From NCBI RefSeq assembly GCF_028389875.1, contig NC_084672.1, forward strand, positions 1,695,501-1,759,500: DNA of 64,000 nt, written 5' to 3'. The position numbers were made by a program, and so were the translations under genes. The notes beneath the pieces are model-generated. The model was not told where the DNA came from, ran no database searches, and worked only from the letters and a program-made list of their open reading frames with translations. Shown here one piece after another: positions 11,030 to 17,579 of the stretch. Position 1 is the first letter of the stretch, and every line of letters starts with the position of its first letter. This DNA is from Rhea pennata. Taxonomy: Eukaryota > Chordata > Aves > Rheiformes > Rheidae.

Positions 11030-11545
11030 CTCCACGCCAAGGTGCTCCCGGACACCCGTCCCTTGCATCCCCAAATCCGTGCGAGGGTGCTCCAGGACAT
11101 CCATCCCCTCCACCCCAAGGTGCTCCCAGACACCCATCCCTTCCGTCCCCAAATCCGTGCAAGGGTGCTCCAGGACACCCACTTCCTGCACCCCGAAGTT
11201 CTCCAGGACTCCACCCTTTCCACGTCAAAATGCCCAGGGACCCCCGTCCCTTCCACCCCACAGGGTTCAGGCCACCCGTCCCCTCCATCCCAAAGCACCC
11301 AGGGACCCCCATGCCCTCAACCCCAAAGCCCTGCGAGGGCGCTCCAGGCCACCCATCCCCTCCACCCCAAAGCACACTGGGCCCCCCATCCCCTCCACCC
11401 CAAAGGGCTCTGGGACACCTTTTCCTTTCACCCAAATCTGTGCAAGGGTGCTCCAAGACATCCATCTCCTGCACCTCAAAGTGCTCCAGGACACCCGTCC
11501 CCTCCACCCTGCAGGGTCCAGGACACCCATCCCAGGGCACCCTTT
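11030..11545. repeat. Minisatellite with ~78-bp higher-order unit
   Basis: Degenerate copies of a C-rich unit (core GGTGCTCC, GGACACCC, ATCCCCTCC, ACCCCAA) fill this block. Two sub-unit types recur 78 bp apart (11040 to 11118, and 11084 to 11162), so the basic array is a dimer that decays to the right. It sits just downstream of NOX5. The long frames across it on both strands are tandem-repeat artefacts. Confidence 0.8.
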
Positions 11546-11904
11546 ACCCCGAGGGCTCCCCGGGCGGAGGCGAGGACGGGCACCTCTCCTCTGCGGTGGG
11601 TGCAGCTTCCCGGGATGCTCGTTCCCCCCCCCTTGCTGTGCCGCAGGGGCAGCTGGGCACCTTCGCCCCAGGGCCTCCGCTGGGCACTGGGCACTGCCAG
11701 CCACCCCGGGACATTCCCCGCACCCCGGGGCGCAGGAGGCGCCCTGCTCCGGCGGCCGGTCCCGAGGGACGATGCTCCATCCTGGACGTTTCCCCGTGCT
11801 CGAGCTGCAACTACGGGAGGAGGAGCGAGCGCGGATACCCCGCCGGGCGCTCGGGGGACACGGGGCCACTTTCCTCGGCCATGGTGGGCGGCACCATCCC
11901 CGGG

Positions 11905-12036
11905 CTAGAAGTTTTCCTCGAAGAAGCGGAAGCTGAAGCGCTTGCAGAGAGCTTTGACGACTTTCGCCAGCGCTGGCGAGCCGCAGAAGAAGACTTGGAC
12001 TTTCCCTTTCTTCTCCTCAGCCACCTTGCGAAACAC
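11905..12036 (-). CDS. NOX5: NOX5 last coding exon
   Basis: It encodes 43 residues, from VFRKVAEEKKGKVQ through the CGSPALAK NADPH-binding motif to the terminal FFEENF and a TAG stop (11905-11907). The 3' splice site is a C-rich tract ending CCCCCAG at 12037, and it is phase 0. This exon is nearly identical in layout to the human C-terminus, which ends FFQENF. No poly(A) signal was seen nearby downstream. Confidence 0.93.
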   Translation of the reverse strand: MFRKVAEEKKGKVQVFFCGSPALAKVVKALCKRFSFRFFEENF

Positions 12037-15000
12037 CTGGGGGTGCCCGAGGGAGGAGAGGACCTCGCACGGGCCACCCCGGCGCTGGGGACCGTTGGAA
12101 ACGGGGCTCGCACCCCCCAGCACGCATCCGCCCGGCCCCACCTGGCCCCAGTCGGGGTGGCCGAGCTGGGTCCTGGTCCGCAGCCCCGTGATCGAGTCCT
12201 TCTGCTCCTTGGCCGCCAGCAGGTCCAGGGCCATCTGCAGCCCGACGGCCCTCACGTCGTTCCCGCCCGGGGCCGACGTCATGTACAGGTGCATCTCCAG
12301 GAAGGGCCCCGGGCGTCGGGGGCGGTCAGCGGGGGTGGCCGGCCGGCCACCCCGCGGCTCCCGCGGCCGCCCGCCGCTGCCGACCTCCCGGCTCCCCCTC
12401 GCCCTGCTCCTTCTCCAGCTTGGCCAGGAGGCTGAGGAACCACTCGAGGTGCTTCTGGTCCCGGTTTATCCAGAAGTCCACGTGCGAGGGCGCAGCTGTG
12501 GCTCGGACGCGTGGCCAGAAGAGCACGGAGGACGCAGCGGAGCCGCCCCGCCGCGGCCCCGAGCCGGCGCTCTCCGAGGCCGGGACGGCTCCAAGAAGCT
12601 CCAGGTCGCGCTGGAGCGGCCGGGACGCCGCAGAGCGCCGGAGGACGCGTCCGCCCGGGCACCGCGTCTCGCCCGTCCCGGGGCGGCACCAACCTGTACA
12701 TGATGCTCTGCAAAATGGAGGCGAAGGGGGTGACGCCGATGCCGGCGGCGATGAGCACCGCGTGCTCCGAGGCGAAGATCCGCCGCGTCGGGGTCCCGTA
12801 GGGGCCGTCGACGTAGCACTGGGAGAGGCGAGCGGGAGCGCGGGGAGGAAGCCGCGCGCGTCAGGGCGCCCGCGCCCGCGCGCCGGAGCAGACGCTCGGC
12901 CGTCTGCAGCGGAAAGCGACGGCGCTCCTCCTCGTCCCCGGCGGAGCAGGACCCGCGGGGGCCGGCCCCGAGCGCGCCGGGGGCCGGGAGCCCCCTCACC
13001 TGGACGTCGCAGAGCCGGCGGCCGCCCGGCGCGCCGCACGCCTGGCGGGCGGAGGGCATGGCGTTACCGGCGCCGCTCCCCCGCGAGCAGCCTGCTTCCT
13101 GAGCTTGTTTTTTTTTTTTTTTTCCTTTTTTTTCTTTTTTTGGCGTGTGTGTTTCGCCCCCTCAGCTTTGCAGATCTGCCTCGCCCGAGATGTGCGCCAG
13201 CCCGTCCCCCCCCCCCCGGCTCCCGCCCAAGGGCCCCGCTCGAGCCAGCCGCAGCTTCGGGGACCGCTGGGACAGCGAACCCGCGGCCAACGCGCCTAGA
13301 AACATCATTTGCACGATAAAAGAAAAAAAGAAAAGCAAGAAGGAGGTTTGACCGCCCCGCTGCGGGGGGGCCCAGGTGCAGGCTGCCGGACCGGGGGTGC
13401 GAGGGACGCGCGTCCCGTCCGCGGCTCAAGCCCATCGCGCTTACGTCTGCCGGCGGCGCGTCCTCGCCGGCGCGCTCCCCGGCGGCTCGGTACGCCGTCA
13501 GCTCCACCCCGCCGTCCGCGCCGGCGGCCACGGGCCCCCGGAGCCGGGCGCGCTGGGAACGCCTTCCTGAAGCGGCCCCGGGGAGCGCTCGGCGTGCGGG
13601 CAGCAGCCGCGGCGCAGGGCTCGCCGGCGACGCGGGTGGCCGGGGCCGAGCGCCACGACGCAGCCCGAGCCGAAACGGCAGCATCGGCGTGCCCGACTGG
13701 CCCCTTCCCGCCCCGCCGGCGAGCAGAGCCGCCGCGCGAACCGGGCTGCTCGGGCGCGCTGCTGATGCTGAACGGGTGCCACTCGTCCGCGACGGCCGGG
13801 ACGTTCAGGTAGACGTAGTCCCCGGGCTGGCGGCGGAAAGACGGCGGCCTCTCGATCACCAAGTGGGTCACCTGGATTAAACAGGGAGGCCGGGAGCACC
13901 GCGGCGCGCGAGCGAGCGTGCCGCGTCTGCAGCCCCCCCGCAGCACGGCCCGGGGCCGACCTCCGGGCGAAGGCGCCGGGATCATCCGCCAAACGCCCGC
14001 TCTTCTTCTCCCGGCAGATTGCACAAAGCACAATTGCAGATTGCACCCCGGGCGGCTTCGCCAGCAGACGAGCCAAGACGCGGCGCTCGGTTTGCAAAGT
14101 AGCAAACGTGGCTGACGGGCACTGGTTGCATTTTTCGTATTGGTTTGTGCTACTCCGTCCCCCGGAACGGGAAAGGGCTTTGGCAGCGGGCGGGCGCGGG
14201 CGCCGCGGGAGCCGGCCGCGCCGCACCTCGGCCGGCAGCAGGTCGACCTCCACGATGCGCAGCCCGCCGGCGCGCCGCGCGGCCAGGCCGGCCGCCGTCT
14301 CCAGCCCGAAGAGGCAGCCGGGCACCGCGAACCACTTCCAGAAGCTGGGGCCGCGCAGGAGCAGCAGGGCCCGGACGAAGACGTAGGAGAGGTGGGTCCA
14401 GTAGAAGAGCTGCGGGGAGGGGGGCGGGTTGGGGGTCGAGGCGAGGGGGTTCGCGGCGGGCGGGAGGGACCGGTGCCGCGCCGGGAGCAGCACCGCGGGC
14501 TGCCAGCGCCTCCCTGCATGCGACGGGCGACGGGCGGGCGCGGGGATGCGGCTGCACACGGCGGGACGGGAGGGCGGCGGAGCCGGCCGGCGCGGGTACC
14601 TCGAAGCGGCCGCTCCTGCAGCCGCGGGGGGTGGAGAAGGCCAGCACGGTGGCGAGGAGCAGCAGGAGGGCCGGTCCCGTGGGCCCCGCTGCGCCGCCGG
14701 CCCCGCCGCCGCCGCCGCCACGCCGTCAGCGGGTGCTCCCAGAGCGCGGGCCGCCGCTCGCCCCGCGCCAGCCGGCCTGCGCGGAGGCGCCGTCGGACGG
14801 GCCCGGCCCCGCATCTCCCCCCCGCCCCGGCCGCGTTCCCAGATTGCTGCAGAATTCACTGAATTCCTGATCTCTCTTTTTTTTTTCCTCCTTTTTTCCA
14901 AGCCGGGGAGAGCCCAGCGGCTCCCTTCGTGCATTTTCGCGAAGGGGAGCCCCGCGCCCCGGCGCTGCGCCGGCACGGCCGAGCCCGGCTGCGAGAGCCG

Positions 15001-16498
15001 CTAGAGGCGGGCAGCAGACAGCGCACGGGGCGCGCGGCGCTGCACGCGCCGGCCTCCCGGGACCCCTGCACCCACCAGGGACCCTGCATCCCCCCCCAGG
15101 GCATGTGCAACCCTCCGGGGACCCCTGCACCCCCCAGGGACCCTGCATCCCCCCCCCCAGGGCATGTGCAACCCTCCCGGGACCCCTGCACCCCCCAGGG
15201 ACCCTGCATCCCCCCCCCCCCGGGGCATGTGCAACCCTCCTGGGACCCCTGCACCCACCAGGGACCCTGCATCCCCTGCGTGGCATGTGCAACCCTCCGG
15301 GGACCCTGCACCCCCCTGGGGACCCTGCAGCCCTCCCGGGGGCACATGCAACCCTGCTGGGGCCCCTGCATCCGTCCCGGGGCCCCTGCATCCCCTCCCC
15401 GCACCTCTGCCAGCCCACGTCCCCCAGGACCGACGGGTGGCCCGGGGAGGGGCGATGCCCAGCCCTGACCCGCCGCGGACAGAAGCCCCTCGCCGCGGGG
15501 GAGCTGCTGCTTACTGAAGTTGGCCACGTGCGCGGCCGCGTGGACCGCGGCCAGCGCCGCCACCACGTAGCCCACGAGCTGGTGGAAATCCACGGCGGGG
15601 TCCAGCGGCAAGGCTCTGGCGACCCAGGTGGCCCGCGGCCGGGTCAGGCAGCGCCGCAGCTCGAGCACCTCCGGGACGGGGAGAGGGCGATGCGGGAACG
15701 GCCGAGCCCCCCTCCCTCCGCCCGGGGCTCCGGCGACCGCCTCGGCCCGGGGGGGCTCCCGGGCGCCCCGGCCCCCCGCGCCCGCACTCACGGCGACGAA
15801 GGCACAGTTGAAGTTCAGGCACTGGCTGCAGGCACGGGCCAGCGGCACCCCGGCGCCGCGGCCGGCGTGGCCCAGGGCGGCCAGGGCGAAGAGCAGCAGG
15901 TTGAGGCCGGCGTCGGCGCTCCGTTCTCGTTTTACCCCCCCCCCTCCCGGCACGTAAAACAACGCGCCAAGTCGGGAAGAGCCTTTTGCTGCGGCTTGCA
16001 GCTCCCGCGGGGCAGCAGGACCCTCTTGCAGCGAGGGCCGGCTCCGAGCTGCCCCCTCCTTGGTTCGCGCAACGCAAGAGGGGGGTTGACACGAGCTGCC
16101 TCGGAAATCGCAGCGGCTGCGCGGAAGCAGGAATTAACCGATTTCTCGTCTGCTTACTGTCCACGTCGTAAACCTGGAAGAGGAACCTCAGCTTGTCCAT
16201 CTTGTCCCCGTGCGCGAGCGTGCTCAGGGCTTTCAGCAGCTCCTCCAGGCTGACGGTCCCGCTCCCGTCGGAGTCGAACAGCGCGAAGAACCGCTCGGCA
16301 AAGAAGGACTGCGGGAAGGGGGCCGGGCGCGCTCGGAGGGCTGCGGGCGCTCCCGCCGCCGCGGCCGCGAGCCAGCCCCTCGCCTCCTTCACCTCCAGAG
16401 CCGCCTTGAACCCCTCCAGGCCAATCTCCTCGTCGTCCCCCGCGATGCTCGCCAACTGCCTCGCCACCCTCGCCAGCCACCGGGCATCGGCGCCCACG
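11905..16498 (-). CDS. NOX5: NADPH oxidase 5 (NOX5), incomplete or decaying
   Basis: NOX5 is the Ca2+-activated NADPH oxidase: cytosolic EF-hands switch on a six-helix heme membrane domain, and a C-terminal FAD/NADPH dehydrogenase makes superoxide. Eleven minus-strand exon-like segments match human NOX5 in order: EF-hands 1-2, CLNF..F helix, TM3 with its two histidines, TM4-5, VTHL..HPFSISS (FAD), CYVDGPYGTPTRR..GIGVTPF (NADPH), WINRDQ, and the C-terminus ending FFEENF. About 490 residues are recovered, against roughly 765 in human isoform 1. Not found: a start ATG, EF-hands 3-4 and TM1, the loop before TM4, the FAD-NADPH linker with the regulatory insert, and the loop before WINRDQ. A TM5 heme histidine is Arg, one Ile codon is missing before WINRDQ, and two expected acceptors lack AG. 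No stop lies inside a recognised segment. Assembly gaps, an unusual lineage-specific form, or a unitary pseudogene are all possible. The identity is certain; functionality is not. Confidence 0.93.
12142..12308 (-). CDS. NOX5: NOX5 exon, C-terminal dehydrogenase
   Basis: It encodes PFLEMHLYMTSAPGGNDVR..GLQMALDLLA..DSITGL and ends HPDWGQ, with a clean donor (CAG then GTGGGG at 12141). The human counterpart is FLELHMYMTSALGKNDMK..GRPDWSK. The start is uncertain: the phase-compatible acceptor position (12310-12309) reads GG instead of AG after a C-rich tract, while the nearest AG (12296-12295) would start the exon at ATG in the wrong phase for the preceding exon. Confidence 0.85.
12385..12495 (-). 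CDS. NOX5: NOX5 exon with WINRDQ strand
   Basis: It encodes APSHVDFWINRDQKHLEWFL, then a Lys/Glu-rich helix ending GEPG. It matches the human segment VDFIWINRDQRSFEWFVSLL of the NADPH lobe, but lacks the Ile between DF and WI. The donor is GGGAG then GTCGGC (phase 1). The acceptor candidate CACAG at 12496 leaves two overhanging bases, which does not fit the phase-2 end of the preceding recognised exon, so another exon is expected between them and was not found. Confidence 0.85.
12694..12818 (-). CDS. NOX5: NOX5 exon with NADPH-binding GIGVTPF
   Basis: It encodes CYVDGPYGTPTRRIF, then SEHAVLIAAGIGVTPF and ASILQSIMYR, almost residue for residue as in human NOX5. The glycine-rich GAGIG-type motif becomes AAGIGVTPF. 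The acceptor is CTCTCCCAG, and the donor is TACAG then GTTGGT (phase 2). This is the best-preserved exon of the gene. Confidence 0.95.
13108..13141. repeat. Poly(T) tract in NOX5 intron
   Basis: A run of T broken only by CC and C. On the NOX5 (minus) strand it is a poly(A)-like tract and lies in the intron where the FAD-NADPH linker exon is expected. Confidence 0.9.
13742..13871 (-). CDS. NOX5: NOX5 exon with FAD-binding HPFSISS
   Basis: It encodes VTHLVIERPPSF, then RRQPGDYVYLNVP and EWHPFSISSAPEQ. HPFSISS is the flavin-binding HPFT-type motif; the human sequence is HPFTISSAPEQ. The acceptor is strong (CTGTTTAATCCAG at 13872). The end is weak: the only GT near the human boundary follows CAGCCCG at 13742, giving a poor donor (GTTCGC). 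Confidence 0.93.
14227..14409 (-). CDS. NOX5: NOX5 exon with TM5-TM6; heme His replaced
   Basis: It encodes exactly 61 codons, from LFYWTHLSYVFVR through LLLLRGPSFWKW and GLETAAGLAAR to VEVDLLPAE, phase 0 at both ends. It has a canonical acceptor (CCCCGCAG) and donor (GAG then GTGCGG). The first TM5 histidine (WTHL) is present. The second, 13 residues on, which is the heme ligand in NOX2 and reads IFHG in human NOX5, is Arg here (LLRG, codon CGC). Confidence 0.95.
14600..14688 (-). CDS. NOX5: NOX5 exon with TM4
   Basis: It encodes GPTGPALLLLLATVLAF, then STPRGCRSGRFE, matching human SPTGVALLLL..RRSGHFE, with donor GAG then GTACCC (phase 0). With the acceptor GGCGCAG at 14689 it starts with two overhanging bases, which is in phase with the preceding recognised exon (phase 1). 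Direct joining would therefore keep the frame but omit the extracellular loop that human NOX5 has here. Confidence 0.8.
15055..15395. repeat. ~60-bp C-rich minisatellite in NOX5 intron
   Basis: Five to six copies of a unit of 60-61 bp with the elements CCCCTGCACCC, AGGGACCCTGCATCC and GGGCATGTGCAACCC; later copies are shortened. It fills the intron in which the exon for the missing extracellular loop of NOX5 should lie. Frames through it encode short Gly/Pro/Cys repeats and are not genes. Confidence 0.9.
15515..15668 (-). CDS. NOX5: NOX5 exon with TM2-TM3 heme histidines
   Basis: It encodes VLELRRCLTRPRATWVARAL, then LDPAVDFHQLVGYVVAAL and VHAAAHVANF. It matches human MLRRCLTWLRATW..FHQLMGYVVV..VHTVAHTVNF. 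The two TM3 histidines 14 residues apart (FHQL and AVH) are kept. The acceptor is CCCGTCCCGGAG at 15669, and the donor is TTCA then GTAAGC (phase 1). Confidence 0.93.
15792..15918 (-). CDS. NOX5: NOX5 exon, start of membrane domain (partial)
   Basis: It encodes ADAGLNLLLFALAALGHAG, then ACSQCLNFNCAFVA, matching human YAGLHVLLFGLAASAH..GQCLNFDCSFIA. The donor is perfect (GCC then GTGAGT at 15791; phase 0). The start is unclear: a G9 run and purine-rich sequence lie directly upstream and the only nearby AG (15920-15919) has no pyrimidine tract. The first part of the human exon is missing. Confidence 0.85.
16158..16308 (-). CDS. NOX5: NOX5 exon with EF-hand 2
   Basis: It encodes SFFAERFFALFDSDGSGTVS, then LEELLKALSTL and DKLRFLFQVYDVD. 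DSDGSGTVSLEE is a complete Ca2+-binding EF loop (human DSDRSGTITLQE). The acceptor is CCTTCCCGCAG, and the donor is GACA then GTAAGC (phase 1). The next exon in human carries EF-hands 3-4, but only about 240 bp separate this exon from the membrane-domain exon and no EF-hand is encoded there. Confidence 0.95.
16384..16498 (-). CDS. NOX5: NOX5 N-terminal exon, EF-hand 1 (no ATG)
   Basis: It encodes VGADARWLARVARQLASIAG, then DDEEIGLEGFKAALEVKE, matching human EEDARWLRWVTQQFKTIAGEDGEISLQEFKAALHVKE, a degenerate EF-hand. The frame is open back to a stop at 16606-16608 without any ATG; a GTG falls near the position of the human MSAEE start. No AG acceptor borders the C/T-rich tract upstream. The human boundary (after VKE) would need a GC donor (GAG then GCGAGG, 16383); a GT donor three codons earlier (GAG then GTGAAG, 16392) is also in phase. 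Confidence 0.85.
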
Positions 16499-16604
16499 GC
16501 GCCGGCGGGAGGGACGGGGCGGGACGGGACGGACGGACGGACGGCGCCGGAGCCTTCCCCGTGCGGGACGGGGCTGCCCGCGGCGCCGACGGCAGAGCCG
16601 CTCC

Positions 16605-17575
16605 GCTAAAAGCCGGGCGCAAACTTTCAGCGTCGCTTTATGTATCCGCTCCTATAGAGGCAGGTGGTTTCCGAGCCCCGCGCTGCCTCACGCTGGTTTC
16701 AGTTTACTCTTTCTCGTGTCTTACAATCGCATCCGGTTTTGTCATCGGGTCGGCACCTGCAGCCCGGCTGCCGCGTGACGTTTAAAACGCGGCTGACGGC
16801 AGCTGCTGTACGTTGTTACCTTGATTCCCTTCATTTCGCGCTGCTCGCCCCGTTAAGCCCTCTAACCTCGGGAAGCGCGCGCCGTGCCAGATTCAGGACG
16901 GAGCTCGCACCCACGCCGCGCTTCGGTCCTTTTTTACCAGCCGTCAGGAACACCCGGGGAAGTGTCTTTTTCATACCGCAACCTTTATGCGTTTCTGAAC
17001 AAATCCTACTCGTAAGGCGATAAAGTGTGACCAAGCCGGGGAGCAGGTTGCCGTGGGGATGCCAGGACCAGAGACCAGGCAGTAACGCGTTTGCGCTTTC
17101 CCGCTGCAGCCCGCGCGGGAGGCACCCGGGCGGCAGACGGCTCGAGGAAGCGGAGCGGGCCGGCTCGCCGAGCCCGTCTCGGGGCTTAGCACGTGCCCCG
17201 GGAGGCCGGCGTATGCTCTGCGCTGCTCGTAGGTTGCGTTTGACCGCGCCAGGCTGCCCCCAGCTTCTGCAAACTGGTTTTCTGAAACTTTTCTGCCTCG
17301 TTCTTCGCAGCTTCGTCAGGCAAGCGTCCGCAGAGCTCGCTTTGCTGCGGACGGACCCGCAGCTCCAGAATCCTCCGCTGGCTTTCGCGAGCCCCCCGAG
17401 GGCCGTCGCGTCGGCAGCGACGGCTCTGCCCTGCCCGAAGGCGCCGTCCCGCCCGCGGAAAGCGCCACGACGCCCAACCTGCCGGCATCTCTCTGGCTTG
17501 TGGTGGAATCGTTCTTCACGCAAGAACTTATTTCCCCAGCTCTGAGCGAGCTTTAATTTGAAATGATGCTGGAAC
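16605..17575. promoter_or_regulatory. CpG-rich region upstream of NOX5
   Basis: About 1 kb of CpG-rich DNA 5' of the first recognised NOX5 exon, ending sharply at AT-rich DNA near 17580. It is the natural place for the NOX5 promoter and an initiating exon. No TATA box, clear initiator or convincing ATG-bearing exon with a donor was identified. A 248-codon minus-strand open frame (16831-17577) has varied composition but no domain I recognise. Confidence 0.4.
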
Positions 17576-17579
17576 ATTG

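Noticed and set aside
10786-12435. 549-codon plus-strand frame
   Set aside because: It runs through the 78-bp minisatellite and then antisense to the last NOX5 exons, so it is a shadow.
13450-13520. Possible NOX5 linker exon reading GVELTAYRAAGERAGED
   Set aside because: It follows the gene's strand and ends near a GTAAGC, but has no convincing similarity to the human linker and no acceptor.
14730-14870. Possible NOX5 loop exon reading EFCSNLGTRPGRG
   Set aside because: TRPG recalls the human TTRPGIG loop, but flanking residues do not match and there is no pyrimidine tract before it on the minus strand.
13498-15962. Long minus-strand frames of 368-492 codons
   Set aside because: They read through NOX5 introns and the 60-bp minisatellite, or cover true exons in the wrong frame; only the exon segments were kept.
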